Both the position numbers and the translations under genes were made by a program. This document shows, one piece after another, positions 33,670 to 41,350 of a stretch of 64,000 bases of DNA. The stretch comes from Lentisphaeria bacterium (GTDB taxonomy: Bacteria; Verrucomicrobiota; Lentisphaeria; Victivallales; UBA1829), in the NCBI GenBank assembly GCA_003526375.1, contig DPDG01000027.1, positions 138,302 to 202,301 on the forward strand, in the 5' to 3' direction. The notes below the pieces were generated by a model that was not told the origin of the DNA, ran no database searches, and worked only from the letters and a program-made list of their open reading frames with translations. How positions within the stretch are numbered: position 1 is the stretch's first letter; each line of letters starts with the position of its first letter.

Positions 33670-35018
33670 CGCATTCTCATGTGTCAGCATCAACTGATGA
33701 ATCGGCTTGTCGATCAGCGGTGGAAACTGGCGGAAGAATTCCTTGTCTGCGTCGATTTTCAGCAATACGTGTTCTCCTCTGCATTCCAGTGTGACGGGCG
33801 TTTTTCCCGATTTCAGGTCATGGAGCGCAAAGGGATCATTCCGTTTCAGCATGATCTTCTTTTCTTTCATGAGTGTCTGTAATTGTGCCTGAACCATTCC
33901 ACAGTAAAAAAAGACAATGGACTGATCTTCAATACGGCTGAACAGAAGATTTTCTCCCTCCGCCGTGTCTTCCCTGGCTATCAGCCTGAGACCGCCGAAG
34001 GGGGTTTCAGGAAAGGCGTCCAGAGATTTTTTCACATCCGGAATTGAACTGCGCTCAAGTCCGAACACCGCTTTCACCAGAGGTCTGTCTCCGGCAGTTG
34101 CGTCCGGGTGGTTGCGGAAAGAGACGCCGGCGGCAATCATTCCGCTGGAGGCGTTGACAAGACTTCTGCGCAAATGTTCTTCCCGTTTCAAGCCGGTCGA
34201 AAATCCGGGCAGAATCCGCAGGAGGTATTCCCGGAAAGAGCGATCGGCGGGAATGTTCAGAATGAAAAGCTCCTCCGCATTTTCAAAAGAGGAAACAGAA
34301 TGCAGGGCAGGAGGAGCCGCCAGATATTTTCTGAGGTTGCTGTCGCGTGAGAGCCGTCCGCTCAATTCCAGCATGATCCGGTTTTGTGAAGGCATACGGA
34401 CCGTCAGGCTCAACCGCTGGAAAGACTCGATGAAATCATCCATTGCCGCCGGAATTTTTTTTGCCTTTTCCGAAGCCAGGGACTTTAAATTGAACTGTTG
34501 TTTCAGAAGCCGGGGATCCGCCTCGATTTTCAATACGGCGGCAGAGGTTTCGGCAGGGAGAAACAGCGAAGGATGAATTCCCGGAAGATTCAGTGTTTTG
34601 ATGAGAAGGTGATCTTTCTGAAAGGGTTCCGCCTCCATTTTCAGGGAACCGATTTTCAGATCTGATTTTTCAGAAAGCCGGACATTGGGGCGCGCGTATG
34701 CAACGAAACAGACGGCGGTGCAGTCCGGCTTTCATAAAAAAGAATGGAAAATGGTTTTGTGACGTCCATCAGCAGCGCGGGAGGAGTCATGCTGAAAATC
34801 ACGGTGAGCATGGCCACTGAATCCGCGAAACCCGGTGCGACGGCATTACCGATGCCGGATAGATTTTCCGCCACGGCAGGGAGAGAGGCTACATCGAGAC
34901 GGACCATTTCACGGGGCTGTTCCGCCGCCGGCAATGTGCAGGAAAATGCGGCAGACAGTCCCGCGCACAGAATGCTGCGGACAGGGCGGAACAGTTCTGC
35001 CGGAGACCGGAATGCCAT
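33664..35018 (-). pseudogene. secreted protein of unknown function, split by a frameshift
   Basis: Two minus-strand frames form one gene: 35018-34656 (signal peptide with AGLSAAFSCTLPAA, then about 85 residues) and a second frame open from about 34707 to 33664. They fit together at GTTTC (plus 34705-34709): the first frame runs on as LHTRAPMS, the other frame continues as FVAYARPNVRLSEKSDLKIGSL into the downstream protein. Restoring one base, for example T in a T-run, gives a single protein of about 451 residues. Either the gene is broken or the sequence has a single-base error; no slippery heptamer is visible. The start overlaps the SGNH hydrolase stop by one base. Function unknown. Confidence 0.7.
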
Positions 35019-36169
35019 TATTTTGCCTTGTTCAACTGGTATTTCAGCCAGCAGTAAAAAGTGTCGCCGATCTGGCGGTATCCTGCGGAAGCGGGATGGA
35101 CGCCGTTGCTCTGGCGCGTAATCTTTGAGGCATTTCCAGTATTGACCGGTTCGGAAACCACCGGGAAGTTGTTTTCGCAGTCCAGATTGACATTTGTCGG
35201 AATGATGGAAATGTTCTTATCCGGGTGGTTGGTGAACTTTTTCAAGTATGCTTCGTTCAGGCGGTGCTGATTCTTCCGGTACTGCCAGCGGGTCTGTCCG
35301 CAGCTGTAGTTGGAACCGAACGCATCCTGGGAACGGGCGGATGGCGTCACCAGCCCGATTCCGATTTTTGCATTGGGCGCGACTCTGCGGAATTCGGCAA
35401 GGAGAGTATCGGCTGATTGGAGAATGTCCTTGATTTTCTGATCCACATTTTCGTCTTTTGCCCCGAAAATGTCATTTACTCCAAGCTGAACCGTGATGAA
35501 ATCGGGAGCTTTGCCGTCGTTGTACTGATCAAGGTATGCCTGAAAATCAAGCTTGCCCTTACCGTCCTTGACCACAAGGAAACGGCTCGGCACATCCCAG
35601 GGTTTCGGATCCTTCTTTGCATAAGGCGCTGTTTTTGTGATGAAGGTTTTCCATGCCCAGCCGCCCCATCCTTCATGCGCGACGCCGTTTTTCTGCGGTT
35701 TTCTGTTGGGTCCGTTGGAGCCGATCATTTTCAGTCTCGGATTTTTTTCGCCCTGCGTCAGCTCAAACAGGCGTGTGGGGTAGACCGTTGCATTGGTAAG
35801 GCTGTCCCCGACGACGAGAATCGAGATTCTTTTGCCTCTGCCCGCATTGGCGGGTGAAACGATCAGTTTTGTTTTTCCTTCGGCAAGGGTGCCGTTTCCG
35901 TCCATGACTTTCACATTCCAGTCATATTCCCCCACGTCTTTGTCCGTGGGAACGAAACGCCACCGTTTCTGGTCGTTGCGTCCCTTCCGGCAGTCGACAT
36001 CGAACACATAAAAATCGGAATTCGGTGTCAATACGATGTTATCGAAGTAAACATTGGTTTCGATTCCGGGAACCGCGTAAATCTTTTCCGGAAGCTGAAG
36101 TTTCAGGGAGTCCGCGCAGAGAGCCAGAGCGGAAAAAAGAAATGTTACTGCCAGAAGAATTCTGTTCAT
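35018..36169 (-). CDS. secreted SGNH/GDSL-type esterase with N-terminal accessory domain
   Basis: A 383-residue secreted protein with signal peptide (residues 1-18, ALALCADS). Residues about 20-110 look like a small beta-sandwich. The hydrolase domain starts near 112: ILVVGDSLTNATVYP (Ser of block I), ITVQLGVNDIFG (block III, Asn) and SNGVHPASAGYRQ (Asp/His block V). It probably removes acyl groups from carbohydrates, as many such enzymes do in polysaccharide breakdown. Its stop shares a base with the next gene (TAATG). It follows the stand-alone RAM gene at 26 bases in the same direction. Confidence 0.88.
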   Translation of the reverse strand: MNRILLAVTFLFSALALCADSLKLQLPEKIYAVPGIETNVYFDNIVLTPNSDFYVFDVDCRKGRNDQKRWRFVPTDKDVGEYDWNVKVMDGNGTLAEGKTKLIVSPANAGRGKRISILVVGDSLTNATVYPTRLFELTQGEKNPRLKMIGSNGPNRKPQKNGVAHEGWGGWAWKTFITKTAPYAKKDPKPWDVPSRFLVVKDGKGKLDFQAYLDQYNDGKAPDFITVQLGVNDIFGAKDENVDQKIKDILQSADTLLAEFRRVAPNAKIGIGLVTPSARSQDAFGSNYSCGQTRWQYRKNQHRLNEAYLKKFTNHPDKNISIIPTNVNLDCENNFPVVSEPVNTGNASKITRQSNGVHPASAGYRQIGDTFYCWLKYQLNKAK

Positions 36170-36195
36170 GAGACTGTTTCCTCCATAGGTGGAAA

Positions 36196-36480
36196 TTATT
36201 TGTTTTTTGACTTTTTGAAAACTTTCTTTTCATCGAAATTGTAATGCGCCCCGAGCGAAATCAGAGTCTTTGTATGCGTGATTCCTTTCATCTGATGGCA
36301 CATCTTGTCTGCCAGAATCAGCGAGAGTTCCTGATTGTCTCCGACTCTTGCGATCACAGCCAGATCATATTCGCCGGCGATGGAATGGACCTCCATAATC
36401 CCCTCGATTTTCAGGAGCTCCTCTATGACTTCCATAATCAGGTCACGCTTTACTTTGACAAGAATAATTGCAGTAACCAT
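36196..36480 (-). CDS. stand-alone Lrp-type RAM domain protein
   Basis: A 94-residue protein consisting only of the Lrp/AsnC effector (RAM) domain: TAIILVKVKRDLIMEVIEELLKIEGIMEVHSIAGEYDLAVIARV, without any helix-turn-helix. Such proteins occur in archaea and bacteria; they may bind amino acids or modulate full-length Lrp regulators. The ATG at 36480 follows a strong GGGAGGC site and lacks the longer basic N-terminus of the upstream ATG. It ends in a lysine-rich tail. An SGNH hydrolase follows 26 bases downstream. Confidence 0.85.
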   Translation of the reverse strand: MVTAIILVKVKRDLIMEVIEELLKIEGIMEVHSIAGEYDLAVIARVGDNQELSLILADKMCHQMKGITHTKTLISLGAHYNFDEKKVFKKSKNK

Positions 36481-36653
36481 ATTCTGCCTCCCTTGTTGAA
36501 AAAATACCTTTACCACAAGATAACGGTTTTTGCCCTGTTTTCAAGCGTGAATTCATGTTTTTTCCTGAACTGCTCTGTTTCCGGTATCTTTTCCTGCCGG
36601 AGACCTGCAATATTGCCTTGTTTTCTTATTTGGATAATATTGCCGCAGTCTAT

Positions 36654-36682
36654 TTGATAAAGCATTGCAAATGCGCTAAATT
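36654..36682 (+). promoter_or_regulatory. promoter of the purine permease gene with a dyad in the spacer
   Basis: TTGATA (36654-36659) and TAAATT (36677-36682) are 17 bases apart. The spacer holds GCATT-GCA-AATGC (36662-36674), a small inverted repeat that could be a regulator site. No purine riboswitch could be recognised. Confidence 0.45.
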
Positions 36683-36715
36683 ACACTTCAATTACAGAGC
36701 AACAGGATGAATGTT

Positions 36716-38086
36716 ATGAATTTTCTTAAAAAAACAGAACAATATTTTGAGTTCCGGGAACGAAACACCGGATGGAATTTTGAGCTGATCGGCGGGGTGA
36801 CGACTTTTCTGACGATGAGCTATATCATTTTTCTGCAACCTGTGATGCTGTCAGGAGCGCTTTTCGAACAGCCGACAGGGATGGACCAGATGGCTCTTTT
36901 TACTTCGGTCTGCCTTGCCTCGGCGCTCGGGTCGTTTTTTATGGGGCTGATTGCGAAATATCCGGTGGCGCTGGCTCCGGGAATGGGCGCGAATGTGCTT
37001 TTTGTGCTGACTCTGCTTCCCATTTGCGCGAAGCAGTTGAAACTTCCTTTGAATGATCCGCAGGTATGGCGGCTCGGGCTTGCCGTGATCTTCTGTTCCG
37101 GGTTGATTTTCTTTGTGATTTCTTTTATGAATATCCGCAATATGATGGCGAAAGCGATCAGCATGAACCTGAAATATGCGATTACCGGCGGCATCGGTTT
37201 ATTCATCGCATTGATCGGGCTCGAAAAGGGAGGGATCATCGTAATAAGGGATTCCTCTCATCTGGGGCTGAGCCAGAACCTCTGCAGTGTGGATTCACTG
37301 GTCTTTTTTGTCGGTCTGTTCGCCATTACCGTATATCATATCCTGCGTATGAAAGGGGCGATCCTGCTGGGAATCTGCACCAGCCTTCTGGTGGCGCTGG
37401 TTTTCGGCAAGTTGCAGTTTACCGGAGTATGTTCACTTCCGCCGTCCCCGGCGCCGGTTTTCATGCAGTTCGACCTGGCTGCTTTATGGAAACACTTCTC
37501 CGCACTTCTGCCGCTCATTATTATTTTCACGATGATCGATATTTTCGATACGCTCGGGACCTTGATCGGAACTGCCGCGCAGGGTGGTTTTCTCACGAAG
37601 GAAGGTGAACTGCCGGATGCGAACAAGGCATTCGGCGCGGATGCCGCCGCGACTTTGACCGGAGCGCTGCTGGGGCAGAGCACTGTGACATCCTATATTG
37701 AAAGTGCGGCGGGAATCGAAGCCGGCGCGAAGACCGGCGTTTCCGCCATTACTGCGGGTTTCTGTTTCATCATCGCCATGTTTTTCGGACCGCTGATTTC
37801 CGCCATATCCGGTTATCCGCAGGTTCTGGCTCCGGCGTTGGTAATTGTCGGGCTCATGATGATGCGCAGTATCAAGCTGATTGACTGGGAGGATTACAGC
37901 GAAGCGGTTCCTTCCTTTATCATTTTCACGGGAATTGCCTTCTGTTACAGTATCGCAGACGGTATGGCAATGGGGCTGATTGCTTATCCTCTGATCAAGC
38001 TTTTCACCGGCAGATGGCGTGAAGCGAGCATGTTTTCCTATTTCATGGCGGTTCTTCTTCTCGGCTACCTGCTGTTCATCCGTTAG
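36716..38086 (+). CDS. NCS2 family purine permease (adenine/guanine/hypoxanthine type)
   Basis: A 456-residue inner-membrane transporter with about 12-14 helices of the AzgA-like NCS2 group, moving purine bases with H+ or Na+. Seen: GGVTTFLTMSYIIFLQP near the N-terminus, ALAPGMGANVLFVL at about 84, TGGIGLFIALIGLEKGGI, FDTLGTLIGTAAQ (signature of the group), FGADAAATLTGALLGQSTVTSYIESAAGI. The ATG at 36716 is preferred over 36707 because CAGGA lies 9 bases upstream. Together with purD it points to purine salvage plus synthesis. It overlaps the convergent AraC-type gene by 11 bases. Confidence 0.95.
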   Translation: MNFLKKTEQYFEFRERNTGWNFELIGGVTTFLTMSYIIFLQPVMLSGALFEQPTGMDQMALFTSVCLASALGSFFMGLIAKYPVALAPGMGANVLFVLTLLPICAKQLKLPLNDPQVWRLGLAVIFCSGLIFFVISFMNIRNMMAKAISMNLKYAITGGIGLFIALIGLEKGGIIVIRDSSHLGLSQNLCSVDSLVFFVGLFAITVYHILRMKGAILLGICTSLLVALVFGKLQFTGVCSLPPSPAPVFMQFDLAALWKHFSALLPLIIIFTMIDIFDTLGTLIGTAAQGGFLTKEGELPDANKAFGADAAATLTGALLGQSTVTSYIESAAGIEAGAKTGVSAITAGFCFIIAMFFGPLISAISGYPQVLAPALVIVGLMMMRSIKLIDWEDYSEAVPSFIIFTGIAFCYSIADGMAMGLIAYPLIKLFTGRWREASMFSYFMAVLLLGYLLFIR

Positions 38087-39020
38087 TCTCTTGCAGGAAT
38101 GGTGCTGATTTTCCTGCCGGTATTCGGCATCTGTTTTCTCTATCTTCCGATTCTGTGAAACTGCCGCCGGTAGCGTGCGGGGGGATTCCCATGACCTGTG
38201 AAAAACGGCGGATGAAATGATAGGTGTCAAGATATCCCAGCGATGATGCGATATCTGCAATGGAGCGGTCCGTTGAAGTTAATATTTCAGCTGCGCGGGT
38301 GATCCGCAGGTTGTCGATGTAGTGTTTCGGGGAGGCGCCTGTCTGTTCCTGAAACAGGCGGCGCAGATAGTTTTCACTGATGTTGCAGAATGCCGCCATA
38401 TCGGAGACGGTCCACCATCTGCTCATATCGCGCCGTATTTCGCGCAGCAGTGAGTCGAATTGTATGCTCCGCGTTGAGATGCGGCTGTTCCGGTTCCGGG
38501 TTGAATTATGAATTTCGAACAGCAGGGAGCAGAGCATGTTGTTTGCCTCAAGAAACGCGGGCATTGTGGCTTCCCGCAGCTTGTTGATGATCGGGAGCAG
38601 GCGCCGTTCGGTTCCGAGATCATAGAGCCCGTGTGAGATGACGCCGTTTCTCATCATAATTTCAGCGGTGTTTCCCATGAACGCGATGGAATCTTCTGTG
38701 AAATACTCTTCGAAACTGCCGTATTTGATCATTTTTCCTGGCACGGCAACCATCAGAGCGCCTTGCGGGGTTTTCTGAATCTGCGATGACGATGTGCAGT
38801 AAAAGCCTTTATGATTCAGCATCTGGGTGATGACGAAAAAAGGAAACGCATGTGTTTCCAGATTTTCCCGTGAAAACAGGCAACTGCACCGGACTGCCTC
38901 ATAGTAGGAGCAGATCCAGAGCCCGGAGCGGAGCATCTGGTCTTTCAATGCCGCCGGCACCGGAGAAGTGTTGATTTCGCCTGTTCGTTTTTTGCAATCC
39001 ATCTGTGTTGATTTCTCCAT
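38076..39020 (-). CDS. AraC family transcriptional regulator
   Basis: A 314-residue regulator. The N-terminal about 180 residues are a cupin-like or other effector-sensing part with a proline/aromatic-rich core. The C-terminal AraC DNA-binding domain spans about 190-285 with two helix-turn-helices (VSDMAAFCNISENYLRRLF and IADIASSLGYLDTYHFIRRFSQ). A 30-residue tail beyond the domain runs into the convergent permease gene. It is divergent from the GH20-like gene with a small inverted repeat between them, so it is probably the activator of that gene. The effector is unknown. Confidence 0.92.
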   Translation of the reverse strand: MEKSTQMDCKKRTGEINTSPVPAALKDQMLRSGLWICSYYEAVRCSCLFSRENLETHAFPFFVITQMLNHKGFYCTSSSQIQKTPQGALMVAVPGKMIKYGSFEEYFTEDSIAFMGNTAEIMMRNGVISHGLYDLGTERRLLPIINKLREATMPAFLEANNMLCSLLFEIHNSTRNRNSRISTRSIQFDSLLREIRRDMSRWWTVSDMAAFCNISENYLRRLFQEQTGASPKHYIDNLRITRAAEILTSTDRSIADIASSLGYLDTYHFIRRFSQVMGIPPHATGGSFTESEDRENRCRIPAGKSAPFLQETNG

Positions 39021-39036
39021 TTTTTTCTGATTTCAC

Positions 39037-39062
39037 ATCGTTATATTATACCGGAGAACGAT
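39037..39062. promoter_or_regulatory. inverted repeat between divergent AraC-type and GH20-like genes
   Basis: ATCGTT (39037-39042) and AACGAT (39057-39062) flank a 14-base A+T-rich spacer in the 81-base divergent region. It could be the AraC-type operator. Confidence 0.4.
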
Positions 39063-39101
39063 AAAAACAATACCTTGAAAAATAAAAAAAGGATTTTTCT
39101 C

Positions 39102-40961
39102 ATGAGTGGAAATCGTCTTGTCTGGAATCGTGCCGAAACTCCGGCGGAGATCAACCGTATGCTCTCTGTGCTGGCGGAGGAATACCCAGTTGCCGACTGT
39201 GGCGACGGAATGAGAATCAGGTTTGAAAAGATCGCGGAACCGGGTGTTCTCAGGATGGCGGCGGAGCCGGGAACAATCGTCATTCAATATGGCTCGCTTC
39301 AGGCGGCGGCGCGGGGAGTCGGCAATGCACTTGCAGGCAGAACGGTTTCCGGAGACATGGTGTTCAAGACTCTCGGCATTATGCTGGACTGTTCACGCAA
39401 TGCCGTCATGAAAGTTTCCTACCTCAGGAAATGGCTGCGCCGCCTGACTCTGCTCGGCTATAACATGGTCATGCTTTATACCGAAGATACCTATCAGCTT
39501 CCGGAGGAACCCTATTTCGGTTATCTGCGCGGCGGTTATTCGCTGGAGGAAATGCGGGAGATCGACGCCTATGCCTCCGGACTCGGCATTGAGATGATCG
39601 GCTGCATCCAGACTCTCGGGCATCTGGAGCACATCATCCGCTGGCACGCATTTCCGAATGATTCGGAACGTGTTCTGCTGGTGGATGACGACAGGACTTA
39701 TGCCCTGATCGGAAAGATGCTCGATTTCTGGGGCAAAGCCTTCAAGAGCCGCCGGATTCATGTCGGAATGGATGAAACGCATGACCTCGGACGCGGGCGT
39801 TTCATGGACCTCCACGGATACGAGCGCGGTTTCGACATTTTCAACCGCCATCTCGGCCGTGTCAACGAGATGTGCAAAGAGCGCGGGCTCAATCCGATCA
39901 TCTGGTCCGATATGTATTTCCGCATGGGAAACAAAGAGCTGAGTTATTATGACAAGAGCACCGTGATTCCCGAAGATGTCAGGAAAAAAATTCCATCCAA
40001 TGTCACACTCTGCTACTGGGATTATTACCACCTCGATCAGGAGTTCTACGAAGACTGGATTCAGCGGCACCGCGCGCTCGGTTTCGACCCGCATATGGGT
40101 TCCGGTGTCTGGACATGGGTCTGCATGTGGTACGATCATGAACAGACGGTCAATACCGTTACGCCGTGCCTGAATGCGTGCCGCAAGGAAAAGGTCAGCG
40201 AAGTCTACTTTACGATGTGGGGCGACAATGGGGCATACTGCGATTATGATTCTTCTCTGGCGGGGCTTGCATGGGCGGCGGATCTGGCATGGGGCGGCAA
40301 AGGCGCGGACGAAACCGTGGCGCCCGTTTTCGAGGCGGTCTGCGGAGCTTCCTACCGCGAACAGATTACAGCATCGGAGATGCAGCTTGCCTGCAAGGTC
40401 AAGGACGATGTGCTGTGCGTATATACTTCGCTGATTCTCTGGGATGATCCCCTGCTGGGAATTGTCTGGCGCGAATACCGGAAATTTGATGAGAATATCT
40501 GGAACTTTGTCCTGGACCGTGTCCGTGAGGTGCGTACGAAACTGGCTCCGTCTGTGGAACACCGTGAAGCCGGGGACATCGGGCACGCATGGAATCTCTG
40601 CGATCTCGTTGCAAAGAAGATTGAAATGCGTTTTGCCCTCCTGAAAGCGTATGAGGCGGGAGACCGCGCGGAACTGATGCGGATCAGAAACTGCATGGTG
40701 CCGGAAGTCATTGCCGCATTTGAGGCTGTCGACGCCACGTTCCGCCGCCAGTGGATGCGCCGCAACAAACCTTTCGGGCTTGAGATCATGCAGATCCGTT
40801 TCGCGGGGCAGATTGCCCGTTACAAAGAAGTTGCGCGCCGGATCGGAGAGCTGCTCGAAGGAACCGTGGATTCGATCCCGGAACTGGAGGTCAAGGTGGA
40901 AAATCCGGTTGGGGTCATTGACGGCCGTTACGGGCGTAATGCCTCGGGATGTCTCATCTGA
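39102..40961 (+). CDS. GH20-like beta-N-acetylhexosaminidase, cytoplasmic
   Basis: A 619-residue enzyme without signal peptide. After a small N-terminal domain (residues 1-90) that ends in QYGSLQAAARGVGNAL, a TIM barrel follows with the GH20 catalytic pair DE in VGMDETHDLGRG (Asp224, Glu225). Other conserved strands: LDCSRNAVMKVSYLRKWLRRL, MIGCIQTLGHLEHI, IIWSDMYFR, VYFTMWGDNG. It cleaves terminal beta-linked N-acetylhexosamines, here probably from imported oligosaccharides. ATG 39102 follows AAAGGA; an upstream TTG frame at 39075 is possible. Codon use matches neighbours. It is followed by 389 bases without genes. Confidence 0.85.
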   Translation: MSGNRLVWNRAETPAEINRMLSVLAEEYPVADCGDGMRIRFEKIAEPGVLRMAAEPGTIVIQYGSLQAAARGVGNALAGRTVSGDMVFKTLGIMLDCSRNAVMKVSYLRKWLRRLTLLGYNMVMLYTEDTYQLPEEPYFGYLRGGYSLEEMREIDAYASGLGIEMIGCIQTLGHLEHIIRWHAFPNDSERVLLVDDDRTYALIGKMLDFWGKAFKSRRIHVGMDETHDLGRGRFMDLHGYERGFDIFNRHLGRVNEMCKERGLNPIIWSDMYFRMGNKELSYYDKSTVIPEDVRKKIPSNVTLCYWDYYHLDQEFYEDWIQRHRALGFDPHMGSGVWTWVCMWYDHEQTVNTVTPCLNACRKEKVSEVYFTMWGDNGAYCDYDSSLAGLAWAADLAWGGKGADETVAPVFEAVCGASYREQITASEMQLACKVKDDVLCVYTSLILWDDPLLGIVWREYRKFDENIWNFVLDRVREVRTKLAPSVEHREAGDIGHAWNLCDLVAKKIEMRFALLKAYEAGDRAELMRIRNCMVPEVIAAFEAVDATFRRQWMRRNKPFGLEIMQIRFAGQIARYKEVARRIGELLEGTVDSIPELEVKVENPVGVIDGRYGRNASGCLI

Positions 40962-41350
40962 TCAAGGAAACGGGGAGAGTGGGAAAGCATTCTTTCCGGA
41001 TCAAGGGCATTGTCTTTGTCACGGTCCAGCGCTTATGCGTCAGTCGTGTTTTGTCAGAAATTCCCGCCCAGAGCGACCCAAACCGCTCAGGGGCGAGAAT
41101 TTTTCCGTAAGAAAAGTTCGAGAGCTCCGGGCGCCTCTCTGCTGTTGTGTTTTTCCGGTGTCTCCCGAAGCTCCGCTTCTTGTTCTTGAACGGGTGGAAC
41201 CGCCACCGGGGAGATTTCACCTCCGGCAATCAACTTATGCAGTTGAATCGCAGCAGGTCAACGACCTGCACCATGCTTTTTTGAACCTGTATCGCAATTT
41301 ATGCATTTCCGATACCCCGTCGGGGCAGTTCGTTTTGCAGAAACATCAGG
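40962..41350. other. 389-base region without genes
   Basis: I find no coding frame here with a convincing start or homology. It contains a hairpin at 41253-41269 (GCAGGTC, AAC, GACCTGC) with a T-run 8 bases further on, which may terminate the GH20-like gene, and a minor CCCCG/CGGGG element at 41315-41325. Otherwise nothing stands out. Confidence 0.5.
41253..41269 (+). terminator. possible terminator hairpin downstream of the GH20-like gene
   Basis: Perfect 7-base arms GCAGGTC and GACCTGC with a 3-base loop AAC; TTTTTT comes 8 bases later. It lies 292 bases past the GH20-like stop, far for a simple terminator, so a different role is possible. Confidence 0.4.

Noticed and set aside
36517..36715. 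Purine riboswitch upstream of the purine permease gene
   Set aside because: I could not find the conserved three-stem junction core; only a promoter and a small dyad are visible.
41315..41325. CCCCG/CGGGG hairpin
   Set aside because: The arms leave a one-base loop; a realistic stem would have only four pairs.
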